Shown here piece by piece: positions 1 through 7,993 of a stretch of 64,000 nt of DNA. Below the pieces are notes generated by a model. The model saw only the letters and a list, made by a program, of their open reading frames with translations, searched no databases and was not told the DNA's origin. The position numbers and the translations under genes were made by a program. How positions within the stretch are numbered: position 1 is the first letter of the stretch; each line of letters opens with the position of its first letter. Origin of the DNA: an uncultured Bacteroidales bacterium (GTDB lineage: Bacteria > Bacteroidota > Bacteroidia > Bacteroidales > Bacteroidaceae); assembly GCA_902771725.1 (NCBI GenBank), contig CACXXT010000001.1:62001-126000 (forward strand), in the 5' to 3' direction.

Positions 1-1
1 G

Positions 2-1528
2 AAAACACCCTCGATGGGACAGGGCTTTGCCGAATGCGCCAACACCTGCGGTCGCGGTCGCTATCACCTGCACTACCGCCTCCACACAAGCAGTCCTTTT
101 GCGCTCGACACGCTTCCCGACGGGCGTCTCCGCCTCACGTTCCCAGAACTCACGGAGAAAGATGTGGAGGTGCGCATCGTCGTCTCCACCGGCATCGCCG
201 GCGAGCTGGACAAGATACCCCCTCAGGCAGTATGGCAGACGGACTTCCAGACCATGGCTGAACGTGCCCGGCACGAGTGGGAGCGCCTGCTCTCGAGAGT
301 GGAAGTGGAGGGGGGAACGGCAGATCAGCAAGTCCTCTTCTACACCTCCCTCTACAGGACTTTCCACAGCCCCTTCCAGGTGACAGACCGCTACATCCGC
401 CACTACCTGGGCACCGACGGCAAACCTCATCAGTCCGCCAACGGAGAGTACTTCAGTTCCTGGTCGCTCTGGGACACCTATCGCACCAAGTTCCCCCTCA
501 TCACCCTGCTCGATGCCGCCCGCTCGAAGGACATCATGCAGTCGCTGGCACAACTCTATATCACCGGCAAGAAGGACTGGAGCACCGACTACGAATGTGT
601 GCCCACGGTTCGCACGGAACACGCAATCTCCACCCTGCTCGATGCCCTGCGCCAGGGCATCAGCATCCCCTCGCTCAGCGATGCCTACCCCGGCATGGTC
701 AGGGAGGTGGAGCGCCTCAGCCTGAAGAGTCCGGACCAGTGTCTGGAGGCGAGTGCCGAATTCTGGGCGCTGGGTCAGCTGGCAGGCGAGCTGGGGCTGA
801 AGGACGATGCCGCACGCTGGACCAGACGGGGTGAGGGCATCTTCGACAGCATCTGGCCACGCGAGTTCCAGCACATCGACGAGACCTACACCAAGATGAG
901 GGGCAACGGCCTCTACCAGGGCACGCGCTGGCAGTATCGCTGGGGAGCGCCCATGTTCCTGCCGCGCATGATACAGATGGCCGGCAAGCAGGAACTCGCC
1001 GCGCAGCTGCTGACCTTCTTCCGCGAAGAACTTTACAATCAAGGTAATGAACCCGACATCCACGTGCCCTTCCTCTTCGGGCGGCTGGGAATGCCGGAAC
1101 AGACGGGTGACATCGTCCGCCGGCTGGCCACGGAGTCCATCACCCACCGCTATGGCGGCAACGATGCCTACCCCACGCCCTTCGCAGGCTGTGCCTTCGT
1201 GAACCAGCCACGCGGCTACTGCCCGGAGATGGACGAGGACGACGGTGCCATGAGTGCCTGGTACGTCTTTGCCTCCATAGGGATGTACCCGCTGGTCGTA
1301 GGCGAAGCCGTCTACGAGCTCTTCCCGCCGCTCTTCGACCGGGTGACGCTCCATCTGGGAGATGACGGCCAGACGAAGGTCGTCGTCCGATGCGAAGGCA
1401 ACAGAAGCCCGCTTTCAGGCAATAGCAAGCGCGTGCGCAAGGTCACCTGGAACGGCAGGCGGCTGCGCAGCTATCAGATTGCAGTCAGCGAAATCAAGCA
1501 GGGCGGCGAACTCGTGTTCCACTTCTGA
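2..1528 (+). CDS. GH92 alpha-mannosidase, 3' part (5' end outside window)
   Basis: The reading frame is open from the first complete codon, so the gene starts upstream; about 508 residues are present, while family members usually have 700-790. GH92 enzymes are calcium-dependent inverting exo-alpha-mannosidases acting on N-glycan or yeast-mannan side chains, normally in the periplasm or at the cell surface. Family landmarks in order are YTSLYRTFHSPF, WSLWDTYRTKFPL, GNEPDIHVPFLFG and DEDDGAMSAWYVFASIGMYP; the last two carry the acidic residues expected at the catalytic and metal site. The signal peptide and most of the N-terminal beta-sandwich are missing. It converges on the Fur-family gene with a 32-bp gap. 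The family assignment is firm; the exact mannosidic linkage cannot be told. Confidence 0.93.
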   Translation, partial: KTPSMGQGFAECANTCGRGRYHLHYRLHTSSPFALDTLPDGRLRLTFPELTEKDVEVRIVVSTGIAGELDKIPPQAVWQTDFQTMAERARHEWERLLSRVEVEGGTADQQVLFYTSLYRTFHSPFQVTDRYIRHYLGTDGKPHQSANGEYFSSWSLWDTYRTKFPLITLLDAARSKDIMQSLAQLYITGKKDWSTDYECVPTVRTEHAISTLLDALRQGISIPSLSDAYPGMVREVERLSLKSPDQCLEASAEFWALGQLAGELGLKDDAARWTRRGEGIFDSIWPREFQHIDETYTKMRGNGLYQGTRWQYRWGAPMFLPRMIQMAGKQELAAQLLTFFREELYNQGNEPDIHVPFLFGRLGMPEQTGDIVRRLATESITHRYGGNDAYPTPFAGCAFVNQPRGYCPEMDEDDGAMSAWYVFASIGMYPLVVGEAVYELFPPLFDRVTLHLGDDGQTKVVVRCEGNRSPLSGNSKRVRKVTWNGRRLRSYQIAVSEIKQGGELVFHF

Positions 1529-1560
1529 GGCCAGCCTACGCTGTCCTCCCGGAGTACTCC

Positions 1561-2016
1561 TCACGCCAGGCTCCCCCGGTCGAAGTCATAGGGACGAAGG
1601 GTGCGGGCGCAGGCAGGGCAGATGCCCTTGATGAGGTAGCTGGCGGAGGTGGCTGTGTAGCCCTCGGGCAGAGCGACCTCGGGCACGGGAATCTCCTGCA
1701 GGCAGAATGTCCGATGGCACACCTCGCAATGGAAATGGGCGTGCTGGTCGTCGTCCGTCTCGTGGCTGTGGCTCTGGCAGAGTTCATAGTGCACGCCTTC
1801 GCTTCCGCCCTCGATGACATGCACCAGGTGCTGGTCGCGGAAGAGTGTCAGGACACGGAAGATGCTGGAGCGGTCCAGCGTCACCAGGCGCTCCTCCAGT
1901 TCTGCCAGCGACAGCGGCCGGCGGCTGTCGGCCAGGGCGCGAGCCACCAGCTGCCGGTTGGCGGTGGGTTTGATGCCATGGTGTTCGAAGAGTTCTTCGA
2001 TGAAATTATCGTTCAT
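1561..2016 (-). CDS. Fur-family metal-responsive transcriptional repressor
   Basis: A 151-residue protein of typical Fur/Zur/PerR size. The N-terminal winged helix (about 10-75) includes the DRSSIFRVLTLFRD recognition region. The C-terminal half has a histidine-rich stretch SHSHETDDDQHAHFHC and two CxxC pairs (Cys97/Cys100 and Cys133/Cys136), the structural zinc site of the family. It should bind promoter DNA when loaded with metal and repress uptake or stress genes. The many His residues would suit a zinc sensor, but Zur, Fur and PerR cannot be separated by eye. It reads away from xseB; a -7 motif TATTTTTG (minus strand, 2045-2052) lies 29 bases before the start codon. Confidence 0.9.
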   Translation of the reverse strand: MNDNFIEELFEHHGIKPTANRQLVARALADSRRPLSLAELEERLVTLDRSSIFRVLTLFRDQHLVHVIEGGSEGVHYELCQSHSHETDDDQHAHFHCEVCHRTFCLQEIPVPEVALPEGYTATSASYLIKGICPACARTLRPYDFDRGSLA

Positions 2017-2044
2017 GAGGCAGGATGTTTACGTTTTTCGGGTG

Positions 2045-2052
2045 CAAAAATA
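2045..2052 (-). promoter_or_regulatory. -7 promoter element of the Fur-family gene
   Basis: On the minus strand this reads TATTTTTG, which fits the Bacteroidetes consensus TAnnTTTG. It lies 28 bases upstream of the start codon at 2016. No clear -33 TTTG is visible at the right spacing. Confidence 0.6.
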
Positions 2053-2127
2053 GCCCTTTCTCCAATAAAATAAGGTGTTCCGAAGGAAAAAGTTTCGCCA
2101 AACGCACCATTTCTCAGCACTTTTACG

Positions 2128-2135
2128 TACTTTTG
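2128..2135 (+). promoter_or_regulatory. -7 promoter element of xseB
   Basis: TACTTTTG fits TAnnTTTG. Transcription would start near 2141, exactly where a run of 8-bp repeats begins that fills the leader up to the xseB start at 2200. No convincing -33 box was seen. Confidence 0.6.
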
Positions 2136-2140
2136 CCTCC

Positions 2141-2197
2141 AAATCCACCAAATCCACAAATCCTCAAATCCTCAAATCATTAAATCCGTAAATCCCC
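2141..2197 (+). repeat. Tandem 8-bp repeats AAATCCNN in the xseB leader
   Basis: Seven consecutive units start with AAATC(C/A): the first is 9 bases, the other six exactly 8. They run from the predicted transcription start to two bases before the ATG. Copy-number change would alter leader length without touching the protein. Confidence 0.85.
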
Positions 2198-2199
2198 TC

Positions 2200-2406
2200 A
2201 TGGACCTGCAAGAAACAACCTACGAACAGGCGATGTCGCAACTCGAGACCCTCGCCCGCCAAGCCGAGGACGGCACGCTGCCCATAGACCAACTGGCCTC
2301 CAAACTGAAGGACGCCCAGCAACTGCTGCAGTTCTGCCAGCAGAAACTCACCGCTGCCGAACAGGAAGTGGAGAAACTCCTAAATGCGTCAAAAAGCGAC
2401 GCGTGA
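2200..2406 (+). CDS. xseB: Exodeoxyribonuclease VII small subunit
   Basis: A 68-residue protein, normal for XseB. XseB binds the large subunit XseA; together they degrade single-stranded DNA in mismatch repair and recombination. The family pattern is clear: TYEQAMSQLETLARQAEDGTLPIDQLASKL, followed by a predicted helix with conserved acidic and basic residues. The ATG at 2200 sits just after the tandem repeat leader and gives the usual N-terminus. XseA is not in the window, though it is often encoded just upstream in related genomes. The branched-chain aminotransferase follows 93 bases later with its own promoter, so no operon link is implied. Confidence 0.92.
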   Translation: MDLQETTYEQAMSQLETLARQAEDGTLPIDQLASKLKDAQQLLQFCQQKLTAAEQEVEKLLNASKSDA

Positions 2407-2463
2407 GCCAGCGCCAGCCTGCACTTTCCTTACGTTTTGTGCGGCCGTTACGCAGTTTTTATG

Positions 2464-2471
2464 TAATTTTG
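2464..2471 (+). promoter_or_regulatory. -7 promoter element of ilvE
   Basis: TAATTTTG fits TAnnTTTG, 28 bases before the ATG at 2500. A TTTG at 2436-2439 is a possible -33 box, but the 24-base spacer is longer than the usual 19-21. Confidence 0.55.
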
Positions 2472-2499
2472 CGGCCGAAACGCAAATCGAACCATAAAG

Positions 2500-3522
2500 A
2501 TGAAAGAAATTGATTGGCAGAACCTGTCCTTCGGCTATATGCCGACCGACTACAACGTCCGCTGCGTGTACCGCGACGGCAAGTGGGGTGAGATAGAAGT
2601 CACCTCCGACACCAGTATCAACCTGAGCATCGCAGCCACCTGCCTGCACTACGGCCAGGAGGCTTTCGAGGGTCTGAAAGCCTACCGCTGCCCCGACGGC
2701 AAGGTGCGCATCTTCCGCCCGGAGGAGAATGCAGCCCGCCTGCAGGCCACCTGCCGCGGACTCGTCATGCCCGAACTGCCCACAGAGCGCTTCGTGGAAA
2801 TGGTGAAGAAGGTGGTGCGCATGAACGAGCGCTTCATTCCCCCCTACGAGAGCGGTGCCACCCTCTACATACGTCCCTTGCTCATCGGCACCACCGCACA
2901 GGTGGGCGTGCATCCTGCATCGGAGTTCCTCTTCGTGATCTTCGTCACACCCGTGGGTCCCTACTTCAAGGGCGGCTTCTCCACCAACCCCTACGTCATC
3001 ACGCGCGACTACGACCGCTCTGCCCCCCTGGGCACCGGCTGCTACAAGGTCGGCGGCAACTACGCTGCCAGCCTCAAGGCCAACCAATGGGCCCACGAGC
3101 AGGGCTACAGCTGCGAATTCTACCTCGACGCCAAGGAGAAGAAGTACATCGACGAGTGCGGTGCCGCTAACTTCTTCGGCATCAAGGAGAACACCTACGT
3201 CACTCCCCTCAGCCACAGCATCCTGCCCAGCGTGACCAACATGAGCCTGATGCAGCTGGCCGAAGACCTCGGACTGAAGGTAGAGCGCCGTCAGATTCCG
3301 CTCGAGGAGCTCTCCACCTTCGAGGAGGCCGGAGCCTGCGGAACGGCAGCCGTCATCAGCCCCATCGAGCGCATCGACGACCCCCAGACTGGCCACAGCT
3401 ACGTCTTCTCCAAGGACGGACAGCCCGGTCCCGTCTCCACCAAGCTCTTCCACAAGCTCGTGAACATCCAGTACGGCATCGAACCCGACATCCACGGATG
3501 GACTAAGGTGGTCATTGAATAA
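2500..3522 (+). CDS. ilvE: Branched-chain amino acid aminotransferase
   Basis: A 340-residue PLP-dependent fold-type IV aminotransferase. It performs the last step of leucine, isoleucine and valine synthesis (and first step of their breakdown), using glutamate as amino donor in the cytoplasm. The expected Schiff-base lysine is Lys183 in GCYKVGGNYAASL. Other family landmarks are LHYGQEAFEGLKAYR near the N-terminus, YIRPLLIGT in the middle and ECGAANFFGI later. Length and motifs fit the longer eukaryote-like BCAT class common in Bacteroidales. It has its own promoter and is followed by a palindrome (3535-3560) before trmB. No damage is seen. Confidence 0.95.
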   Translation: MKEIDWQNLSFGYMPTDYNVRCVYRDGKWGEIEVTSDTSINLSIAATCLHYGQEAFEGLKAYRCPDGKVRIFRPEENAARLQATCRGLVMPELPTERFVEMVKKVVRMNERFIPPYESGATLYIRPLLIGTTAQVGVHPASEFLFVIFVTPVGPYFKGGFSTNPYVITRDYDRSAPLGTGCYKVGGNYAASLKANQWAHEQGYSCEFYLDAKEKKYIDECGAANFFGIKENTYVTPLSHSILPSVTNMSLMQLAEDLGLKVERRQIPLEELSTFEEAGACGTAAVISPIERIDDPQTGHSYVFSKDGQPGPVSTKLFHKLVNIQYGIEPDIHGWTKVVIE

Positions 3523-3534
3523 CTGACTCTCCCC

Positions 3535-3560
3535 CCGCTCTCCCTATAGGGAGGGAGCGG
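3535..3560. repeat. GC-rich palindrome after ilvE
   Basis: Arms CCGCTC and GAGCGG enclose TCCC-TATA-GGGA, giving a hairpin with a two-base bulge. It resembles the C-rich palindrome that sits inside trmB about 170 bases downstream. It may also help end ilvE transcription, but no T-tract follows. Confidence 0.6.
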
Positions 3561-3606
3561 TCACCTTCAAGGCAAGAGGCATTATATCCAATTAACGGAT
3601 TGTACG

Positions 3607-4449
3607 ATGAGCAAAGGTAAGTTAGCGAAGTTCGCCGACATGGCGAGCTACCCCCACGTCTTCGAATGTCCATTCAAAGCTATTGGCGCTCCAGGGTCAG
3701 AAGTATCTACTCCCCTCCCTAACAGGGAGGGGCAGGGGGGAGAGTCCGGAACCCGTTCGGTGGCTGATCTCATTGGCCGCTGGCATCAGGACTTCTTCCA
3801 CAACCAGAATCCCATCGTGCTGGAGCTGGGCTGCGGACGTGGTGAGTACACCGTGGGGCTGGCTCGCCGCTATCCCGACCGCAACTTCATCGGCGTGGAC
3901 ATCAAGGGAGCCCGCATGTGGACAGGAGCCACGGAATCCCTGCGCGAAGGGCTGCAGAACGTAGCCTTCCTGCGCACCAACATCGAGATCATCGACCGCT
4001 TCTTCGCTCCCGGCGAGGTGCAGGAGATATGGCTCACCTTCTCCGACCCGCAGATGAAGAAAGCCACCAAGCGGCTGACTTCCACCTACTTCCTGCAGCG
4101 CTACCGCCACTTCCTGCCCGACGGCGGCATCATCCACCTCAAGACCGACTCCAACTTCCTCTTCACCTACACCCGCTACGTTGCCGAGCGCAACCACCTG
4201 CCCGTGGAGGCTTGCACGGAGGACTTGTACGGCTCCGCGCCCGAACACTCGGAGGAGGAAGGGGCGTTCGACCTCAGCATCCGCACCTACTACGAGCAGC
4301 AATGGCTCTCGCGCGGCATCACCATCAAGTACCTGCGCTTCCGCCTGCCCGCCGAGGGCGACCTCACGGAGCCGGATGTGGAAATCCCCCTGGACGACTA
4401 CCGCAGCTACAACCGCGAGAAGCGCAGCTCCCTCACTACCTCCAAGTGA
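3607..4449 (+). CDS. trmB: tRNA (guanine-N7)-methyltransferase with an in-frame palindrome insert
   Basis: A 280-residue SAM-dependent enzyme that methylates G46 of tRNA in the cytoplasm. The SAM loop is [15 protein letters not shown] (from residue 72). Later landmarks are [28 protein letters not shown] (the TrmB-typical DP motif, with Met for the more common Trp), LKTDSNFLF and [13 protein letters not shown]. The N-terminus reads [11 protein letters not shown], typical of Bacteroidales TrmB, but then about 25 extra residues (26-51, rich in P, G, E, N and R) separate it from [11 protein letters not shown]. These residues are encoded by a C-rich palindrome (3710-3732) and its flanks. The catalytic fold should be intact because the insert lies before the Rossmann domain. 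The AlkD-like gene follows after 62 bases. Confidence 0.94.
   Translation: MSKGKLAKFADMASYPHVFECPFKAIGAPGSEVSTPLPNREGQGGESGTRSVADLIGRWHQDFFHNQNPIVLELGCGRGEYTVGLARRYPDRNFIGVDIKGARMWTGATESLREGLQNVAFLRTNIEIIDRFFAPGEVQEIWLTFSDPQMKKATKRLTSTYFLQRYRHFLPDGGIIHLKTDSNFLFTYTRYVAERNHLPVEACTEDLYGSAPEHSEEEGAFDLSIRTYYEQQWLSRGITIKYLRFRLPAEGDLTEPDVEIPLDDYRSYNREKRSSLTTSK
3710..3740. repeat. C-rich palindrome inside trmB
   Basis: Arms CCCCTCCCT (3712-3720) and AGGGAGGGG (3724-3732) enclose AAC; a further run of G follows. It is in frame and encodes part of the extra segment [11 protein letters not shown] of TrmB. Confidence 0.85.
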
Positions 4450-4511
4450 GCGCCCCTCACTACATCCAAGTGTGCCCCGCTCCGCTCTCCTCTCTCCGCC
4501 CTCCCCTGAAA

Positions 4512-5318
4512 ATGACGGCAACAGAAATCATCGACTACATGACTTCGCTGCGCAACCCAGAGCAGCGGGCTATACTCATGCGATTCTTCAAGACGGCTCC
4601 CGGCGAGTATGGCCACGGCGATGAGTTCCTGGGGCTGAAGGTGCCGCAGACGCGGGAGGTCGTGCGGGCTGCCGGAAGGGACTTCCCGCTGAGCGAAATC
4701 CCTGAACTGCTGATGTCCCGCTGGCACGAAGTGCGTCTGTGCGGACTGCTGCTGCTCGTAGATAAGTTCGAGGCGCTGGCTACCAGGCGGCAGGCCTGCA
4801 GCGAGGCTGCCATCCGCCGGCGGGATGAAATCCTGACGATGTACCTCCGCTATGCCGGTCAGGCCAACAACTGGGACCTCGTAGACCTCTCTGTCCACAA
4901 GATTATCGGCAACTGGCTACTGCTGCCCACCTTCCTCGGCGGCGCTCCGGCTGCACAGCCCGAAGCGGAAGTGCCTGGTCTCCGGCTGGACTACAAGCGC
5001 CAGGTGCTCGACGAACTCGCCGCCAGCGACAACCTCTGGAAGCAGCGCATGAGCATCGTCTGCTCCTGGAAAACCTCCCAGCAGGGCGACCCCTCGTGGT
5101 GCCTGCGCTATGCCGAAATCCACCTGCACCATCCCCACGACCTGATGCACAAAGCCGTAGGATGGATGCTGCGCGAGATGGGCAAGCGCGTGTCCATGGA
5201 GCTCCTGCGCGATTTCCTCCGCCAGCACGCCCACGAGATGCCTCGCACCATGCTCCGCTATGCCATCGAGAAGATGCCGGAGACGGAGAGGCGAGAATGG
5301 ATGCAGGTTCGAAAGTAA
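4512..5318 (+). CDS. AlkD-like DNA alkylation repair protein
   Basis: A 268-residue all-helical protein of the AlkD/HEAT-like family (DNA alkylation repair enzyme). Family members remove cationic alkylated bases such as 3-methyladenine or N7-methylguanine without flipping the base. Visible landmarks are GDEFLGLKVPQTREVVR near residue 40, SRWHEVRLCGLLLL near 75, YAGQANNWDLVDLSVHKIIG near 120 (the NNWDLVD segment holds the family's key Trp and Asp) and WCLRYAEIHLHHPHDLMHKAVGWMLREMGKR near 200. The frame stays open far upstream through trmB, but the ATG at 4512 gives the normal family N-terminus. It ends directly in a terminator hairpin. Confidence 0.9.
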   Translation: MTATEIIDYMTSLRNPEQRAILMRFFKTAPGEYGHGDEFLGLKVPQTREVVRAAGRDFPLSEIPELLMSRWHEVRLCGLLLLVDKFEALATRRQACSEAAIRRRDEILTMYLRYAGQANNWDLVDLSVHKIIGNWLLLPTFLGGAPAAQPEAEVPGLRLDYKRQVLDELAASDNLWKQRMSIVCSWKTSQQGDPSWCLRYAEIHLHHPHDLMHKAVGWMLREMGKRVSMELLRDFLRQHAHEMPRTMLRYAIEKMPETERREWMQVRK

Positions 5319-5352
5319 AGGAGGCGCAGCCGCAGTAGCGGAGCGCCTCCTT
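5318..5352 (+). terminator. Terminator hairpin after the AlkD-like gene
   Basis: Perfect 10-bp arms AAGGAGGCGC and GCGCCTCCTT enclose a 15-base loop, followed by AAAATTTT. It starts at the last base of the stop codon and lies between convergent genes, so it may work in both directions. Confidence 0.75.
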
Positions 5353-5411
5353 AAAATTTTCTATTAATTATTAAATGTACGCGCACACGAGCGCGCACGC
5401 ATGAGCGCGGC

Positions 5412-6695
5412 TTAGCCGAGGAAACTGAGGAGGATACCTGCAGCGACGGCGGAGCCGATGACGCCTGCCACGTTCGGACCCATGGCGTGCATGAGCAGGA
5501 AGTTGCGGGGGTCGGCCTTGGCACCTTCGGTCTGGCTGACGCGAGCTGCCATGGGCACGGCGCTGACGCCTGCAGAGCCGATGAGCGGGTTGATCTTCTC
5601 CTTGAGGAAGAGGTTCATGAACTTGGCCAGCAGCACACCGCCTGCGGTGCCTACGCCGAAGGCGACGATGCCCACACAGAGGATGCTGATGGTGCGGAAG
5701 TTCAGGAATGCCTCAGCCGTGGCGGTGGCGCCGACGGTGGTTCCGAGGAAGATGACGACGATGTTGTTCAGCTCGTTCTGCGCGGCCTTCGAGAGGCGCT
5801 CCACCACGCCGCTCTCCTTCATGAGGTTGCCCAGCATGAGGCATCCGATGAGGGTGGCTGCGGAGGGGAGGATGAGGCTGACGACGATGGCGACGACGAT
5901 GGGGAAGATGATCTTCTCCTTCTTGGACACCGTGCGGAGCTGGGACATACGGATCTTGCGCTCCTTCTCGGTGGTCAGGGCACGCATGATGGGCGGCTGG
6001 ATGACGGGCACGAGGGCCATGTACGAGTAGGCTGCCACGGCGATGGGACCCAGGAGGTGGGGAGCCAGCTTGGAGGTCAGGAAGATGGCGGTGGGACCGT
6101 CGGCTCCGCCGATGATGCCGATGCTACCGGCCTCGGCTGGGGTGAAGCCGAAGAGGTCCATCTGCGTGACGAGGAAGGTGGCGAAGATGCCCAGCTGGGC
6201 GGCAGCGCCCAGGAGCAGGCTCTTGGGGTTGGCGATGAGGGGACCGAAGTCCGTCATGGCACCCACGCCGAGGAAGATGAGGCAGGGGTAGATGCCCGTC
6301 TTCACGCCGATGTAGAGGACGTCCAGCAGGCCTCCCTCGGCCATCACGTGGCGGTAGGAGTGGAAGAAGGGGCTCTCGGGGTTCAGGAACTCGTCGTTCC
6401 ACATGGAGGTGTGGAAGAGGCCGGCGCTGGGGATGTTGCTCAGCAGCATGCCGAAGGCGATGGGCAGCAGCAGCAGAGGCTCGTACTCCTTCTTGATGGC
6501 GAGGTAGAGGAGGAAGCAGGCGATGCCGATCATGACGGCGTTCTTCCATCCTTCGCCGATGAAGAAGCTGGTGAAGCCCATCTCGCCGAAGAACTTGTTC
6601 ATGGCTTCGCCGAAGGAGAAGTCCTGAGCAGCAACGACCATGGGAATCATCAGCATCACTGCCAAAGCGCCTAAATATTTGAGATATTGTTTCAT
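5412..6695 (-). CDS. mmdB: Sodium-pumping decarboxylase beta subunit (methylmalonyl-CoA decarboxylase type)
   Basis: A 427-residue integral membrane protein of the OadB/MmdB/GcdB family. It decarboxylates carboxybiotin on the carrier subunit and couples this to export of sodium ions. About ten hydrophobic segments are visible. Landmarks are [15 protein letters not shown], the [21 protein letters not shown] signature that carries the functional Asp, [14 protein letters not shown] and [11 protein letters not shown] with [15 protein letters not shown] near the end. An N-terminal stretch of about 23 residues resembles an uncleaved or cleaved signal sequence. It is the last gene of a four-gene minus-strand operon (alpha, gamma-like, biotin carrier, beta) and lies 42 bases after the biotin carrier. 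Confidence 0.93.
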   Translation of the reverse strand: MKQYLKYLGALAVMLMIPMVVAAQDFSFGEAMNKFFGEMGFTSFFIGEGWKNAVMIGIACFLLYLAIKKEYEPLLLLPIAFGMLLSNIPSAGLFHTSMWNDEFLNPESPFFHSYRHVMAEGGLLDVLYIGVKTGIYPCLIFLGVGAMTDFGPLIANPKSLLLGAAAQLGIFATFLVTQMDLFGFTPAEAGSIGIIGGADGPTAIFLTSKLAPHLLGPIAVAAYSYMALVPVIQPPIMRALTTEKERKIRMSQLRTVSKKEKIIFPIVVAIVVSLILPSAATLIGCLMLGNLMKESGVVERLSKAAQNELNNIVVIFLGTTVGATATAEAFLNFRTISILCVGIVAFGVGTAGGVLLAKFMNLFLKEKINPLIGSAGVSAVPMAARVSQTEGAKADPRNFLLMHAMGPNVAGVIGSAVAAGILLSFLG

Positions 6696-6705
6696 TTTGT
6701 CAGAA

Positions 6706-6729
6706 TTTCAATGTTTCAATATTTCAATA
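6706..6729. repeat. Three tandem 8-bp repeats TTTCAAT(G/A)
   Basis: Three exact-length units fill most of the 42-base spacer between the biotin carrier and mmdB. They match in style the 8-bp tandem leader of xseB and the 9-bp array after aroB. Confidence 0.7.
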
Positions 6730-6737
6730 TTTATTGT

Positions 6738-7484
6738 TTAAGCCAGCTCCACCAGTGCCTGTCCGCTCTGTACCTGGTCGCCGACATTGACCTTGACGGC
6801 AGCGACCTTGCCTGCGAACTCGGCGGTGATGTTGTTCTCCATCTTCATGGCTTCCATGACGACGACGGTTTCGCCGGCTGCCACTTCCTGACCTACGCTG
6901 ACACACACCTGCTTGATGGTGCCGGGCAGGGGAGCCTCCACGTTCTTGCTGGCCCCGCTCCCCGCTCCCCCCGTGGGGGGTAGAGCCTCTTTTGCAGCAG
7001 GCTTCTCAACAGGTTGGGGTTTCTCCCCCCCACGGGGGGAGTCAGAGAGGGGCTGTCCCTCAGCCTGGAAGTCCACGAGGACGTCGCCCTGGTTGACGCT
7101 GGCGCCTACGCTGGTGCGCACCTTCAGGATGGTGCCGTCGGCCTCGGCGGTGATGGCGTTCTCCATCTTCATGGCTTCCATGGTGATGACGGTGTCGCCC
7201 TGCTTGACCTTCTGGCCGTCGGAGACGAGCACCTGCTTGATGGTGCCGGGCAGGGGAGCCACGATGCTGCCTGCGGCGGCGGGGGCTGCGGCGGGGGCGG
7301 CATGGCTGGCTGCGGCGGGAGCGGCTGCGTGGTGCACGACGGGTTTGGCTGCGTGGTGAGCCAGAGCGGGCACCTCCACGGCATAGGTGTTGCCATTGAG
7401 TGTTACGGCCAGGACGCCATTGTCCTGCTCGGCTACTTTGGCTTCGTAGTCCTTGCCGTCTATCTTAAACTTGAATTCTTTCAT
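6738..7484 (-). CDS. Biotin carrier subunit with two biotinyl domains
   Basis: A 248-residue acyl-CoA decarboxylase carrier. The usual form has about 140 residues and one biotinyl domain. Order: a 40-residue N-terminal beta domain, an Ala/His/Pro-rich flexible linker (41-72), biotinyl domain 1 (about 73-140, EAMKMEN with Lys106), a second linker (about 141-180), and biotinyl domain 2 (181-248, EAMKMEN with Lys214). Both domains keep the full lysine motif and both begin with (V)APLPGTIKQV, so a duplication is likely. The second linker is encoded by two C-rich palindromes in opposite orientation. The carrier should shuttle carboxyl groups from the carboxyltransferase (alpha) to the membrane beta subunit; two arms per chain could double its load. 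A spacer of 115 bases with AT-rich repeats separates it from the gamma-like gene. Confidence 0.92.
   Translation of the reverse strand: MKEFKFKIDGKDYEAKVAEQDNGVLAVTLNGNTYAVEVPALAHHAAKPVVHHAAAPAAASHAAPAAAPAAAGSIVAPLPGTIKQVLVSDGQKVKQGDTVITMEAMKMENAITAEADGTILKVRTSVGASVNQGDVLVDFQAEGQPLSDSPRGGEKPQPVEKPAAKEALPPTGGAGSGASKNVEAPLPGTIKQVCVSVGQEVAAGETVVVMEAMKMENNITAEFAGKVAAVKVNVGDQVQSGQALVELA
6966..7041. repeat. Inverted pair of C-rich palindromes inside the biotin carrier gene
   Basis: Copy 1 (6966-6983) has CCCCCC-GT-GGGGGG; copy 2 (7023-7041) has a C run, AC and GGGGGG and is close to the reverse complement of copy 1 with its flanks. They are 41 bases apart and encode the linker between the biotinyl domains (DSPRGGEKP and LPPTGGAGSG). 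Confidence 0.85.
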
Positions 7485-7599
7485 ATTTGATACGGGCTCT
7501 GCCCGCAGATTTAAGTTTAAAGTTTAATGTTTAAAGATTAAAGTGTAATGAGGATTCTTTTGCTGCATGCGAAGTCTTGGGCTCCGTGCAGCGAGACTC

Positions 7600-7953
7600 C
7601 TACAGGTGTTTGTTCAGCTCGGCGTGCCAAGCGGGGTGATCCATGTGGTGGATGGTGAGAATGCCGCTCTCCTCGTCGTGCTGGTTGCCCATGTAGAGGT
7701 AGATGGCGGTGGCGATGGCGAGCTTGTCGGTGTCGGAGGCGGAGGCGATGTCTGCCTGCTTGGACTTGACAAATTCTGCGCCCGTGAGCACCTTAGGCTT
7801 GGCGGCTGCCTCGGCCTTGGCGGTCGAGCCCTTGGCCACTGCGCTGAAGACGTAGAGCACGCACACCAGCAGGATGAGAATCGAGAAGACCACGCCCACG
7901 CTGATGCCTGCCATTCCCCATGCCAGACCCCAATCGGTAGATAATAGTGTCAT
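7600..7953 (-). CDS. OadG-family small membrane subunit of the decarboxylase
   Basis: A 117-residue protein with one N-terminal membrane helix (about 12-38, GMAGISVGVVFSILILLVCV) followed by a short charged and Ala/Lys-rich linker and a soluble tail ending in HHMDHPAWHAELNKHL. This plan fits gamma/delta-type subunits of sodium-pumping decarboxylases, which hold the alpha and beta subunits together. The residues are poorly conserved across the family, so identification rests on the plan and on its place between mmdA (40-bp gap) and the biotin carrier. His residues at the tail might bind zinc, as in oxaloacetate decarboxylase gamma, but that is inference. Confidence 0.78.
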   Translation of the reverse strand: MTLLSTDWGLAWGMAGISVGVVFSILILLVCVLYVFSAVAKGSTAKAEAAAKPKVLTGAEFVKSKQADIASASDTDKLAIATAIYLYMGNQHDEESGILTIHHMDHPAWHAELNKHL

Positions 7954-7993
7954 AATCCTTATTTAATGAATTAAAGATTAAATCGTTAAATAA

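Noticed and set aside
5487-6674. A 395-codon plus-strand frame opposite mmdB
   Set aside because: Its composition (long runs of Glu, Asp, His, Gly) is what an antisense frame of a hydrophobic membrane protein gives.
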